The notes: a model not told the origin generated them from the sequence alone. A stretch of DNA of 64,000 nt from an uncultured Prevotella sp. (GCA_905236755.1 CAJOCR010000007.1:35882-99881); one strand, 5' to 3'. Numbered from the stretch's first letter, positions 49,562 to 59,704 are shown. Numbers and translations: made by a program.

Positions 49562-50653
49562 TTAATCCTTAAAGTCGAGAAAGCCCTCTATCCATTCTGG
49601 CTCACTATCAGTAATTTCATCTTCTGATGGTTTAGATACAGAAAGTCCCATAAGACGGATAGGGTGGTCAAACGAGTATTCTATCACACCAAGTAGTTGC
49701 TTGGCAAGAGGCAGAATATCGTCTTTCTTTCTTAGCACCTTTCGTTGGGTAACGCTGCGTGTAATCTGTGTGAAATCGCCATATTTAATCTTCAACGTAA
49801 GAGTCTTACCCTCGAAATCAGCCTTTTCTATTCTGCGAACAAGCTCTAACGTAATATGATATAGTTCTATTATAAGCTTTGACTTCTGACTTATATCCTT
49901 CATAAACGTGGTTTCACAACCCACCGACTTACGCACCCATTCGGTAATAACAGGACGATCGTCGATGGCACGCGAGAAATTATAGAATATAGGACCAGCC
50001 TTACCAAACACCTCTATAAGATGATTCAACGACACCTTACGTAAATCAGCACCTGTAAAAATACCAATATGATGCATGCGCTTGGCTGTCTTCGGTCCTA
50101 CGCCCCAGAACTTCTCTACAGGCAACTGAGCCACAAAGTCGAGAGCCATATCAGGATGAACGGTACACAAGCCATCAGGCTTACGATAGTCGGAAGCTAT
50201 CTTTGCAAGAAACTTATTATACGACACGCCAGCCGAAGCTGTAAGGTTTAGCTCTGCCTTTATACGTGCCTTAATCTCTTTGGCAATGTCAACCGCCAGT
50301 TCTATCCCCTTCTTGTTATTAGTAACATCAAGGAAAGCTTCATCAAGACTTATTGGTTCTATGATATCGGTATAGTCATGAAAGATATTATGTATCTGTG
50401 CCGATACCTCCTTGTACTTATAATAATTTCCACTAACAACAATTAGGTTAGGACAACGACGCTTGGCTATAGACATAGCCTGAGCCGAATGAACACCATA
50501 CTTGCGAGCCTCATAGCTTGCTGTAGATACTACTCCACGCTCACCATCATAGCCCACAGCTATTGGTTTGCCACGAAGTTCGGGATTATCTCTTTGCTCA
50601 ACACTTGCAAAGAAAGCATCCATATCCACATGTATGATCTTTCTTTCAATCAT
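49562..50653 (-). CDS. dinB: DNA polymerase IV
   Basis: 'IIHVDMDAFFASVEQRDNPELRGKPIAVG', 'EPISLDEAFLDVT'; start MIERK. Confidence 0.95.
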   Translation of the reverse strand: MIERKIIHVDMDAFFASVEQRDNPELRGKPIAVGYDGERGVVSTASYEARKYGVHSAQAMSIAKRRCPNLIVVSGNYYKYKEVSAQIHNIFHDYTDIIEPISLDEAFLDVTNNKKGIELAVDIAKEIKARIKAELNLTASAGVSYNKFLAKIASDYRKPDGLCTVHPDMALDFVAQLPVEKFWGVGPKTAKRMHHIGIFTGADLRKVSLNHLIEVFGKAGPIFYNFSRAIDDRPVITEWVRKSVGCETTFMKDISQKSKLIIELYHITLELVRRIEKADFEGKTLTLKIKYGDFTQITRSVTQRKVLRKKDDILPLAKQLLGVIEYSFDHPIRLMGLSVSKPSEDEITDSEPEWIEGFLDFKD

Positions 50654-50657
50654 AGCT

Positions 50658-51575
50658 TTATTCAGGTTTCTGATAACCACCATTAACTTTAACAGGCTCT
50701 ACATGCAAGCCTATATGGGTGGAAGAGCCAAACTTGCTGCGCAAGCGTTTCTCTATCTCTGTGGCATGACAATGTGATTCATAGAGCGATATATTACCAG
50801 GCATACGCACATGCATCTCTATAGCTATGTTATTTCCTATACGACGAGTGCGCAAGTGATGAACCTCGCTCACAACAGGATCGTTTTCAACAACAGTCAC
50901 TATCTCGTTCTCAACATCATCAGGAAGACTTTTTTCGAGCAACTCATCCAAAGCCTGCCTAATAAGCTGATAAGCTGTGTGCATGATAAAGAAACTAACA
51001 ACAACAGCAGCTATGGGGTCGAGAACAACCCATTGATGACCTAAAAGAATAGCAAAACCAATACCCACGGCAGCACCTATTGACGAGAGAGCATCGCTAC
51101 GGTGATGCCATGCGTTGGCAACAACAATATGCGAACCGATGCGCTTACCTGTTTTTACCGTGAACTGATAAGCCCACTCTTTAAGAGCTATACTTACTAA
51201 AGCAGCAACCCAAGCAAGCATTCCTGGACTTTCAAGTTCATGTCCGCTTAATACCATAAAAATCTTTAAAGCGCCTGATATTAGAATATAGATGCCAACA
51301 GCAAAAAGAGCCATACCAATAAGGGCTGTAGCTAAGGTTTCATACTTGCCATGACCGTAATCATGATCCTTGTCTTGTGGTTTATTGCTGATGCGCACAA
51401 ACACAATAACCACAATATCCGTAAGAAAATCGCTCAGAGAATGAACACCATCAGCTATCATTGCAGCTGAATTTCCAAGGAATCCTGCCACCAGTTTGAA
51501 CAGAACCAAACCAGCATTTATTGCACTACCAGCCAGGGTTACACGATAAACCTCTTTTTCATTTGTACATTCCAT
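50658..51575 (-). CDS. Cation diffusion facilitator family transporter
   Basis: 'NSAAMIADGVHSLSDFLTDIVVIV', 'NAWHHRSDALSSIGAAVGI'. Confidence 0.93.
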   Translation of the reverse strand: MECTNEKEVYRVTLAGSAINAGLVLFKLVAGFLGNSAAMIADGVHSLSDFLTDIVVIVFVRISNKPQDKDHDYGHGKYETLATALIGMALFAVGIYILISGALKIFMVLSGHELESPGMLAWVAALVSIALKEWAYQFTVKTGKRIGSHIVVANAWHHRSDALSSIGAAVGIGFAILLGHQWVVLDPIAAVVVSFFIMHTAYQLIRQALDELLEKSLPDDVENEIVTVVENDPVVSEVHHLRTRRIGNNIAIEMHVRMPGNISLYESHCHATEIEKRLRSKFGSSTHIGLHVEPVKVNGGYQKPE

Positions 51576-51872
51576 GTTCCAACACCTGTGATTACTTACT
51601 GAAGTTTCGCTTGTAGCTCAACTTTTTAGAATTCAAGAAGATTGCGCTTCGCTTAACGTAAATTACCGAAATTGACGAGAATTTTTCGAGAATTATTTTT
51701 GCCATGATAAAATTTATAATAATTCGCGTTTAATTCTCGATAATTTGCGTCTGCGTAAGCAAGCGTAGCTGTTTTACCTCAATTACTTACAAAAGTACAA
51801 GTTTTCTGCGATATAATTACACTTTCATCAGTAATTTGATTACCTTTGCATAAAATTAATTCTATTCATATC

Positions 51873-52979
51873 ATGAAACAAATCGCAACAATTATTTTAA
51901 TGGCTTGTAGCTATTTTCCTTGTGCACAGGCACAAAGTATGCCTAACATTGACAATCTACCTGTTCAACGTGAACTTCCTAATCCACTACTCATGGCCGA
52001 TGGAAAACACTATGCTAAAAACCTGAAGCAATGGGGAAAACGTCGCAAGGAGATTGCGCAGATGATTCAACATTACGAAATAGGAGAGATACCTGCTGTT
52101 GACAAGAAAAACATACAAGCACGAATGGATGGTGACACGCTAAAGGTAAAGGTTACCGTTAACGGACAAAGCATAGAACTATCATCAAAGATAACATACC
52201 CAAAGGGCAAAGGACCATTCCCGCTAATGATTGGTACAAGTCACATTTCTCTTCCTAAAGAAATATTCGACAACCGCCCGATAGCCCTCATGACCTTTCA
52301 CGAGTCGCAAGTAAACAACTACTCGCAGTTTATGGGCAAAGCAGCAGGAAGAGGAAACTATCCTTTTGACAAACTATATCCTCACCTTAAAGACAATGGG
52401 GCTTACAGCGAATGGATATGGGGCTTTCAACGCCTTCTTGACGGATTAGAGATTCTTGGTGAAGAGAAAACCAAGATCGACATGAAGCATATTGGAGTAA
52501 CAGGCTGTAGCTATGCTGGAAAAATGGCTCTGTTCTGCGGGGCTTTCGACGAAAGAGTTGCTCTCACCATTGCCCAAGAACCAGGCGGAGGAGGTGTAGC
52601 CAACTGGCGCACATCACACACCATGCAAGGAGTAGAAGACCTTGACCACACCGATTACCATTGGTTTAAGGAAAGCCTAAGAGAACAGTTTCATGGTGAT
52701 AGCGTCTATCGCCTACCCTACGATCATCACGAACTGGTAGCAATGGTATGTCCACGTGCCTTCCTCATGTTAGGCAATACCGACTACCCTTGGCTTGCCG
52801 ACCCTTCTGCCGAAATATCTATGAAAGCCGTCATTCCTGTTTGGAAACAATTCGGATTAGATTCTAAAGTTGACTACAGCATTCGTGGCGGTCATCCTCA
52901 TTGCCAACTGCCCAAAGAGCAATACGGCATCGTGGAAGATTTCATCGACCGCTTCTTATTGAAAAAAGGGATGCAATAA
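51873..52979 (+). CDS. CE15-like glucuronoyl esterase family protein
   Basis: 'IGVTGCSYAGKMALFCGAFDERVALTIAQEPGGGGVANWR'; signal peptide. Confidence 0.8.
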   Translation: MKQIATIILMACSYFPCAQAQSMPNIDNLPVQRELPNPLLMADGKHYAKNLKQWGKRRKEIAQMIQHYEIGEIPAVDKKNIQARMDGDTLKVKVTVNGQSIELSSKITYPKGKGPFPLMIGTSHISLPKEIFDNRPIALMTFHESQVNNYSQFMGKAAGRGNYPFDKLYPHLKDNGAYSEWIWGFQRLLDGLEILGEEKTKIDMKHIGVTGCSYAGKMALFCGAFDERVALTIAQEPGGGGVANWRTSHTMQGVEDLDHTDYHWFKESLREQFHGDSVYRLPYDHHELVAMVCPRAFLMLGNTDYPWLADPSAEISMKAVIPVWKQFGLDSKVDYSIRGGHPHCQLPKEQYGIVEDFIDRFLLKKGMQ

Positions 52980-53019
52980 CGCACCCCTTTTTTCATATAT
53001 CAAGACATTGCTTTTGCTA

Positions 53020-53352
53020 TTACAACATAAACATAAGCTTTTCAAAGTTTCTTTGTCTGGTAGTATCCATTATAAGAAACAAATCAATTATCCACCATAT
53101 TCCTGCACCACCGCAAGTGAGCAGTTTTACAACACCCAAGCCTATATCTCCCACATAAAAGCGATCAACACCATATGCACCAATAAGCAAGGAGAGAATC
53201 AAGGAGATTGTTGGATCTTTTAATTGACTCAAGCATACAACTGCTGTGTCGTAATCAACTGTTTCAAGTTTGCGTTTAACACTCTGAAGGTGTTCAAAAG
53301 GCAGTTTTGAGCCATACATAGCCATTAACTGATTTACCTGATTCTGTTCCAT
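53020..53352 (-). CDS. TM2 domain-containing protein
   Basis: 'ISLILSLLIGAYGVDRFYVGDIGLGVVKLLTCGGAGIWWIIDLFLI'. Confidence 0.9.
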   Translation of the reverse strand: MEQNQVNQLMAMYGSKLPFEHLQSVKRKLETVDYDTAVVCLSQLKDPTISLILSLLIGAYGVDRFYVGDIGLGVVKLLTCGGAGIWWIIDLFLIMDTTRQRNFEKLMFML

Positions 53353-53354
53353 AT

Positions 53355-53726
53355 CTATAGATTAAAATAATTTCTAACTATTAGCCATATAAAAAACGAT
53401 GCGATGAAGAAATTAACAAGATACTTGTTATTTAGAAATCGCGTCATTCGTTGTTTTGCTTGGGACTCGGGCATGAAATAGAGTACTATGAACGACAGAG
53501 CATAAGGGCCAGCGAACACAAGGAAGTAGTTGTAGCCTATAGCTTTCCTAACATCACCCATGAGCAAGGCATGTATAGCCCTTTGAATACCACATCCTGG
53601 GCAGCTCAGTCCTGTTAATATTTTAAACGGACATTTGGGCATCACCCAATACTGCTCAGGATTAAAGAAATACAATATTCCAATTACCAGAACTATGCCT
53701 ATGGCAAATAATACTTTTAGTTTCAA
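53355..53726 (-). CDS. DUF2752 membrane protein
   Basis: 'CPFKILTGLSCPGCGIQRAIHALLMGD'. Confidence 0.88.
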   Translation of the reverse strand: MKLKVLFAIGIVLVIGILYFFNPEQYWVMPKCPFKILTGLSCPGCGIQRAIHALLMGDVRKAIGYNYFLVFAGPYALSFIVLYFMPESQAKQRMTRFLNNKYLVNFFIASFFIWLIVRNYFNL

Positions 53727-53733
53727 TTTTTAT

Positions 53734-54060
53734 TTAGCTCAAAGACAAAAGGGTACCTGTGAACCACAAGATAGCATAAATGATATCGAAAAAGATACCA
53801 CAGCCCATGCCTATCAAAGCCCATTTCTTGGCATCGTCGGCAGATTTCTGAGCAGCAGCATATTGCTTTGCCATGTATAGACTACTAACCTGGCTTGCCT
53901 TTATAACAGCTACAATTCCTAATGGCAGACAGCAACATACTGTTGTTAGTATAGCCAAAATCATATTGTTATTAGGCATCATAGGAACTTGTTCTGGTTC
54001 GTTTACACGATTCTGTTCTGTTTCAATCTGAACTGGATTTTCAAGGTTTGTTTCTTCCAT
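53734..54060 (-). CDS. CD225/dispanin family protein
   Basis: 'NNNMILAILTTVCCCLPLGIVAVIKASQVSSLYMAKQYAAAQKSADDAKKWALIG'. Confidence 0.9.
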   Translation of the reverse strand: MEETNLENPVQIETEQNRVNEPEQVPMMPNNNMILAILTTVCCCLPLGIVAVIKASQVSSLYMAKQYAAAQKSADDAKKWALIGMGCGIFFDIIYAILWFTGTLLSLS

Positions 54061-54455
54061 TTTTCTTTTTTTAGAGGTAAACTAAATTTTCGCAATTGCA
54101 TTAACAATCACATTTCCGAAACAAAGATATGAATAAATATTGAGACCTCCAAACCTCAAAGTAATAAATTGTTACAGCAAGTAAATAAAATATAGAAATT
54201 GGATTATTCCCAAACTATCCACTTTCAAAATCACATTACTCATAGCCTTCATTCAATATAGTTATATAAATAAAATGTTTTTGGAATATTTGTTAGAATC
54301 CTCATCAAAATAATTGTTCCTTGCCAATTAATTGACTTTGGAAGATTTACATATTTCTCTTCTTCTCCAAGATACAATCTATGGAAAGCACTTCCAGAAA
54401 GCATAAAGAAAGAACCACCTATTCCATGAACAAGAGCCCTTTTGCTTATATGTAA

Positions 54456-54944
54456 TTATTTCTCAAGAGCCTCTTTTTGTTCATTAAAGTCTTGTAGGAT
54501 TTTCTTAATATTCGGATGACTATTTTCAACAATAATGGCCGTATATAAAACTTCACCTTCAATATTAGCCTTAGCCGTTTTTATTGTAAACCTTCCAGGA
54601 GTTGCATCTTTTTCAAACCACGAAATAAACAGACGGTTTCTCGCAGCTTCTCTTCCATCGGATGTATCGCAAATATACAACAATACATTTTCGTTTAGTC
54701 TAAAAAACTCATAGATGATTGAAAGGATTGTCTGTTGCACCTTTGAGTCATGACCAGAACGTTCTGTATCTACTTTTTGAATTATGAATTGATAAGTTTC
54801 TGTACCTCCCAATACAATATCTTCTTTCGAGAAACTTATACTATAGTGTATATTGTTTTCGGTAACAAACCGAAAACTACTCCCTGTAAGCTCTATTTCA
54901 TAAGGAGCATTATTCTGTATTTTGCTAAGAGAAAACCGTATCAC
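54456..54944 (-). CDS. DUF6169-like protein
   Basis: 'GSSFRFVTENNIHYSISF...VLLYICDTSDGREAARNRLFISWFEK'; GTG start overlapping the upstream TGA. Confidence 0.6.
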   Translation of the reverse strand: MIRFSLSKIQNNAPYEIELTGSSFRFVTENNIHYSISFSKEDIVLGGTETYQFIIQKVDTERSGHDSKVQQTILSIIYEFFRLNENVLLYICDTSDGREAARNRLFISWFEKDATPGRFTIKTAKANIEGEVLYTAIIVENSHPNIKKILQDFNEQKEALEK

Positions 54945-55072
54945 AAACAGATAACTTTTCCCTTAACACCTTCTTTTGCCCACTGGGCTTCCGTTTGCTC
55001 ACATAGCTCTTTCTTATGCTCTACGGCTTTCTTCAGAGCTTTTATGATTTCTTCTTTATTCATCTTTTTCAT
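54941..55072 (-). CDS. 43-aa small protein translationally coupled to the DUF6169-like gene
   Basis: MKKMNKEEIIKALKKAVEHKKELCEQTEAQWAKEGVKGKVICL*; AGGAG RBS; GTGA overlap with the next gene. Confidence 0.6.
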   Translation of the reverse strand: MKKMNKEEIIKALKKAVEHKKELCEQTEAQWAKEGVKGKVICL

Positions 55073-55446
55073 TTTCAACTCCTTTCTTTTTAAGGCAAAG
55101 ATATAAGTTTATATTCAAAACACCAAATCTATTATATTTAATTTTAAATTATATTTAAGTTTCTCAAGTGAATATTTCATTTCAAGACGTCTTGTCCTAC
55201 ATTTAATGAAAACTATTAAATACTCGGTACTGATACTGAAAACGAGCGATTGAGAAAAACTAATATTATCCCGAAAACACGAAAAACACGAAAACGATAC
55301 GAAAATCATGCAACTCATAAATCAAAAGACGTTATATTACAAAACTATGATAATCAATCTCTTGCGTTAAAAATAATTATTTTTTATTGGAGGTCAAAAT
55401 AAAATCTGTACATTTGCAATGTTATAACAATAAACGTACGTAAAAA

Positions 55447-55629
55447 ATGGCAAGACCTATCAAAGAAACACCAATTCTTTTTGGTGAGGATGCAAGACGT
55501 TTCGAGGCTCGAATGCAGGAAAAGCGTCGTATTTCTCAGGAAGAGCGGGCAAGAATAAATGTCCACTACGAGGCAGGTATGGCCATGCTGGAACGTGGAT
55601 TGAGAAGAAAACATGCAACAAAAGTTTGA
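55447..55629 (+). CDS. Small protein typically encoded upstream of a GNAT acetyltransferase (antitoxin-like)
   Basis: MARPIKETPILFGEDARRFEARMQEKRRISQEERARINVHYEAGMAMLERGLRRKHATKV. Confidence 0.6.
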   Translation: MARPIKETPILFGEDARRFEARMQEKRRISQEERARINVHYEAGMAMLERGLRRKHATKV

Positions 55630-55732
55630 TTTTAACAACACTTCTCTTGTTATTGCACGACTTGAGAAAGAAGAAACCGTGAAAACATTTGATTGTGGCG
55701 ACTCTGATTTAAACGATTTGGACGAAGACTAA
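55613..55732 (+). pseudogene. Truncated GNAT N-acetyltransferase (first about 37 codons only)
   Basis: MQQKFDFNNTSLVIARLEKEETVKTFDCGDSDLNDLDED*: FxCGDxDLND is the N-terminal motif of TA-type GNATs; the rest of the domain is missing. Confidence 0.6.
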
Positions 55733-55736
55733 AATA

Positions 55737-55782
55737 AAGCCCACTGATCTTTTGCTTTCCTGCAAAAACAGTGGGCTTTATA
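55737..55782 (+). terminator. Rho-independent terminator
   Basis: aaagcccactg...cagtgggcttt inverted repeat. Confidence 0.65.
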
Positions 55783-55893
55783 ATTATTCCAAGATTGAAA
55801 CTTCTACCATTCCTAAAAAGACGAAAACTATTCGAAAATGTGATTCAGCATTTCAACAAAGAAAACACCATCAAGATAGAATTAATATAAATT

Positions 55894-56523
55894 CTATTCT
55901 TCAAACGGATAGGTTTCGTCGTAAATATCACTTAGAAGTTTGTCTTTATAAAGCCAATGAGGACCAGGGGCTATATGTTTTACGTTATAGCCTTTTAGTC
56001 TTGCAGAAAGTGCACTAATAGATGTTTCTTCACCTTTGTAGCTTATTTTACGCTCAGAAAGAATTGTAACAGTTATAGAAGGGTCGTCTTTCCATTCAAG
56101 AATATCGCCTTTCTGCATCCCCATTTCAAAGAAGTTAAGAGATGGACGAGATTTCTTTGCATTTACAGATGCTGCCTTATCATCATCAGTTAGATCATTT
56201 TCTATTTCATCGCTTACTTCTTCCGTTACATCGGTATGATGGAAAAGTTCAAGAATAGCCTTTGCCTGCTCCACTTGAATACGAAAGAACTCACGATTAG
56301 CATTTATCCGCTGCGGTGAGAAAGCCCTATGCAAGGCTTTCTCAATTTTGGCACAATCACCTTTCTTTACCTTACAAGCAAATTGACACTCAAAAGGAAC
56401 AGGGACTCCAGTTGTATAGAGTTCCTTCATCCTCTTGTCTATATCCTCCTGTGCTGTCATACCTATCTTCACAAGACCTGGCATTACAGGATTGGTTAAA
56501 AGATAAACTATTCCGTATTCCAT
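55894..56523 (-). CDS. GIY-YIG (T5orf172-type) nuclease, possibly with a RAMA-like C-terminal domain
   Basis: 'GIVYLLTNPVMPGLVKIGMTAQ..DKRMKELYTTGVPVPFECQFACKV', 'EKALHRAFSPQRINANREFFRI'; C-term 'KGDILEW..SITVTILSERKISYKGEETSISALSARL..HWLYKDKLLSDIYDETY'. Confidence 0.8.
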   Translation of the reverse strand: MEYGIVYLLTNPVMPGLVKIGMTAQEDIDKRMKELYTTGVPVPFECQFACKVKKGDCAKIEKALHRAFSPQRINANREFFRIQVEQAKAILELFHHTDVTEEVSDEIENDLTDDDKAASVNAKKSRPSLNFFEMGMQKGDILEWKDDPSITVTILSERKISYKGEETSISALSARLKGYNVKHIAPGPHWLYKDKLLSDIYDETYPFEE

Positions 56524-56526
56524 AAA

Positions 56527-57267
56527 TCACTTGCTATTATTTTTAATTTCGTTCATTTCATACAACTTTATTGGACTAAGTTTTTTGCCATCCAAACCGC
56601 CCACACACAATAATGAAATCATTTTGGGATTCTTAACTATACTACTAACAGATTCTAATGTTATATTATCGTCTCCTAAGACATATACTGAAGTTATTGC
56701 ATCTGAAATATCAAGGCTCTCACAGTCCTTGCTGATATAACGATATTCATTTTCTGCCATCCAATGAGGATGCTTAAGAAAAAACAATTTATCAATATTG
56801 TTGACAACAAAATCTTGCTCTGCACCTTCTTTATCCAGATCAACTCCGAAAACAACTGTCTCAGGAAGTTTACTCTCATATTTAACATTATCTTGATAAA
56901 ACATAGCTTCTTTCTTATCAGGTCTAATCTTATGACTATCAAGTTCTATACAAACACCACTTCTTTTATAATCTCTTGCATAGTGTCCCCACATCATTGG
57001 CGAAAGACACCCTTTCATATCATCATAATCTGTACAAAAACTAACTTGTTTATATGCCTCCAACTCCTTAAATACCTTTTTTATAAAATCATTCAGAACT
57101 TCTGCAGAAAACTTCTTTTCTTCATACTCTGCACTCAATCGACTTATTCTCAAAGTCTTCTCCCTTTCGTATACATCATTACATTTCATCCATTCTGAAA
57201 ACATTATTTTTTTTTGTATCCAGATTGAACAAAAATTTGTAAACGTAGTATAATGGTATAGTTTCAT
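56527..57267 (-). CDS. DUF2971 protein
   Basis: 'LYHYTTFTNFCSIWIQKKIMFSEWMKCNDVYE', 'MWGHYARDYKRSGVCIELD', 'FFLKHPHWMAENEYRYI'. Confidence 0.8.
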   Translation of the reverse strand: MKLYHYTTFTNFCSIWIQKKIMFSEWMKCNDVYEREKTLRISRLSAEYEEKKFSAEVLNDFIKKVFKELEAYKQVSFCTDYDDMKGCLSPMMWGHYARDYKRSGVCIELDSHKIRPDKKEAMFYQDNVKYESKLPETVVFGVDLDKEGAEQDFVVNNIDKLFFLKHPHWMAENEYRYISKDCESLDISDAITSVYVLGDDNITLESVSSIVKNPKMISLLCVGGLDGKKLSPIKLYEMNEIKNNSK

Positions 57268-57269
57268 AA

Positions 57270-58454
57270 TTACTTATTCCCTTTCGCTCTATTATGTGTT
57301 TTACAAAGCATTTGGCAGTTGTCAATAGTTGTTGAGCCTCCTTTGCTCCATGCCGTCACGTGGTCAGCATCCATTTCATTAAGTTTCCAAATACGCTTAC
57401 TATTAGCATCGTGTCCGATGGCACAATATGGGCAGTTAGATATGCCTTCTGCTTTTGCCTTTTCTGTCTGCTCTTGATAAACCTTGCGCATAGTTGGTTT
57501 GTCAAACAAACGCACATTTAACAGCTTTGTATCTTGACAATTACCAAGCACATATTCAAAGATACCTCTGCGATTAGTAACAAAGTCATCTTTCATAAGT
57601 TCGCTTACCTTTTCCGACAATTCTGTATGGTCATAAGGATTTTTATGGAAACGCTCATAAAGTTCACCCCAATTCAAACCTTGCATCTCGTCGTAAACAT
57701 CATCAAACTTACTATCCACCCAATCAATAACCGTATTGAAATAAGTCTTTATCTCGTTAATGTTATTATCTCTGCGGTGGGCACTCATATATGCGCTAAC
57801 CTTGTCTTTTGCATCCATATTACGACTTACCCATTCTAAAGCCGTTGCCAAGAACATTTGTCGGTTAGCTGGTCCTTTCACATACGATTCCCATTTTTGA
57901 ATATTTGCATTTTGTGAATTGCTAAACTCAGCCTTACAAAGTGTTACAAACTCACCACTAAAGATTGCATTCAGTTCCTCTTGATGGTTCAAAGGAATAC
58001 CAGCTATATTGATAGTTTTAAACCACTCTTTTATTTCTTCTTCTGCATGTTCACCCTCCCCTTCACAAACATAAACCAATAGTTTTGTCTGCAATATCTT
58101 TTGTTGTTTGCCTTTGTCTAATCCGTCAAAAATCTGTTCCATGCCGTTTATCATAACGGCAAACTTATTTTTTAGAAAACGACCTAAAGAGGTTATTCGC
58201 TGCTGACCATCAAGAACTTCCAAGTGCCCTCCATCCACTTTGTTAAAGTAGATAAGTCCAAGCGGATAACCTTTCAACACAGATTCTATAACAGCCACAT
58301 CTTTCTTACCATCAGCATAGATGTAGTTACGTTGATATTCTGGCTGAATAGTTAATTGTCCAGCCAAACCATAAAGACCTTTGCCTTCAAGCTCATTATA
58401 TTCGAAGCCGTCGCAAATCTGCTCAACGGTATAGATTTTAAGTTCTGTTTTCAT
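57270..58454 (-). CDS. DUF262 + HNH endonuclease (GmrSD-like) protein
   Basis: '[55 protein letters not shown]'; C-terminal HNH '[52 protein letters not shown]'. Confidence 0.92.
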   Translation of the reverse strand: MKTELKIYTVEQICDGFEYNELEGKGLYGLAGQLTIQPEYQRNYIYADGKKDVAVIESVLKGYPLGLIYFNKVDGGHLEVLDGQQRITSLGRFLKNKFAVMINGMEQIFDGLDKGKQQKILQTKLLVYVCEGEGEHAEEEIKEWFKTINIAGIPLNHQEELNAIFSGEFVTLCKAEFSNSQNANIQKWESYVKGPANRQMFLATALEWVSRNMDAKDKVSAYMSAHRRDNNINEIKTYFNTVIDWVDSKFDDVYDEMQGLNWGELYERFHKNPYDHTELSEKVSELMKDDFVTNRRGIFEYVLGNCQDTKLLNVRLFDKPTMRKVYQEQTEKAKAEGISNCPYCAIGHDANSKRIWKLNEMDADHVTAWSKGGSTTIDNCQMLCKTHNRAKGNK

Positions 58455-58456
58455 GT

Positions 58457-59650
58457 TTATTGCTTTTTACGGATTAATAACCTTTTATACTCTGAATAAA
58501 CCATACGACCTTCTTTATTCTTGTAGTACGTCTTCTTTGTACCTTTACCTAATATTACAGCATTTTCATTGGTTTTTGCTCCAGAAGAACCAGTTTCCAT
58601 ATCTCCTATAGTACGAAATTCTTTATAATCGTTATACTTCTTTGTATCTGGAATTTCTTCATGACAACCAAATTGAGTTAGTCCTAATACTTCAAACTGT
58701 TCTGGGCAATACTTATCTATAAAAGAAATAGGAACACCCATCACGCCATCGTAATCAGAAGGAATTGCATCAGTATATGGAACTTCTATTGCATCATAAT
58801 TATCATAATGCATATATCCTTTTTGTCCTCTGATTTCTTTATGCTTACTATGTTTTAGGTTTTCTGCCATTGTCATTAGTTTTAAAGGTTGATGACGACG
58901 GCCATGATCGATATTTGTGTACCATCTAACTCCCTTTACTCGTATATATTTGTTTCCAAGTTCATCAACACGCCAACCTGCTGCTTCAAGAGGATACGAC
59001 GCAGGCACACAAAATTCTCGGTCCCCACTATGAATACTTACCCCCATCCACATTTTGTTTTCTTTTATTAATGGAAATATCTCCTTATATGTAATAGCAT
59101 TCATATTTCCAATAATAATAAACTGTTTTTCTGAGTCCATTAACCAAGCCACAAACTCACGGAACAGAGAGAAAGGAGGATTGGTAATAATTATATCCGC
59201 TTCATCACGTAGCTTTGTTACTTCTTTACTACGAAAATCGCCATCACCTTTTAAATACTGCCATTCTAAATCGTTTATGTCTATACGATTATCGCCAGTA
59301 ACATCACGTTCTAAAACGAAGATTTTGCCATTAGTACGACTTTTATCTGCATCGTAATAAGGGCTTTCTGTTTCAAAGAGTGTAGGTTGCCAGCTTTTTA
59401 TCTTCTTTGATTCAACGGCATAACTGGTACTAATTAGTTTCTTTAATCCGAAGTTCTCAAAGTTTTGTGCAAAGAACTTTGTAAAATTGCTCCATTCAGG
59501 GTCGTCACAAGGCAGAAGTATTGTCTTATCACGAAACACATCAGGATTATAATCAAGATAAGCGTTTATTTCTTTTTGTATATCAGCATATTGCGTATAG
59601 AATTCATCATTCTTAGCTTCCTTTGCCTTTGCCAAATTAGTATTTGCCAT
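58457..59650 (-). CDS. EcoRI-family adenine-specific DNA methyltransferase
   Basis: '[22 protein letters not shown]', '[20 protein letters not shown]', '[20 protein letters not shown]'. Confidence 0.9.
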   Translation of the reverse strand: MANTNLAKAKEAKNDEFYTQYADIQKEINAYLDYNPDVFRDKTILLPCDDPEWSNFTKFFAQNFENFGLKKLISTSYAVESKKIKSWQPTLFETESPYYDADKSRTNGKIFVLERDVTGDNRIDINDLEWQYLKGDGDFRSKEVTKLRDEADIIITNPPFSLFREFVAWLMDSEKQFIIIGNMNAITYKEIFPLIKENKMWMGVSIHSGDREFCVPASYPLEAAGWRVDELGNKYIRVKGVRWYTNIDHGRRHQPLKLMTMAENLKHSKHKEIRGQKGYMHYDNYDAIEVPYTDAIPSDYDGVMGVPISFIDKYCPEQFEVLGLTQFGCHEEIPDTKKYNDYKEFRTIGDMETGSSGAKTNENAVILGKGTKKTYYKNKEGRMVYSEYKRLLIRKKQ

Positions 59651-59655
59651 TATTA

Positions 59656-59689
59656 GATTGATAGTTTTTAGCGCACTCTACTATCAATC
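59656..59689 (-). promoter_or_regulatory. Inverted repeat just upstream of the methyltransferase start
   Basis: gattgatag-N16-ctatcaatc, 6 nt from the ATG. Confidence 0.6.
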
Positions 59690-59704
59690 ACTAACGGTCA
59701 ATTT

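Noticed and set aside
31094-52979. Polysaccharide utilisation locus (GH2, GH3, CE15-like esterase)
   Set aside because: No SusC/SusD pair or hybrid two-component regulator nearby; the enzymes are scattered among unrelated genes
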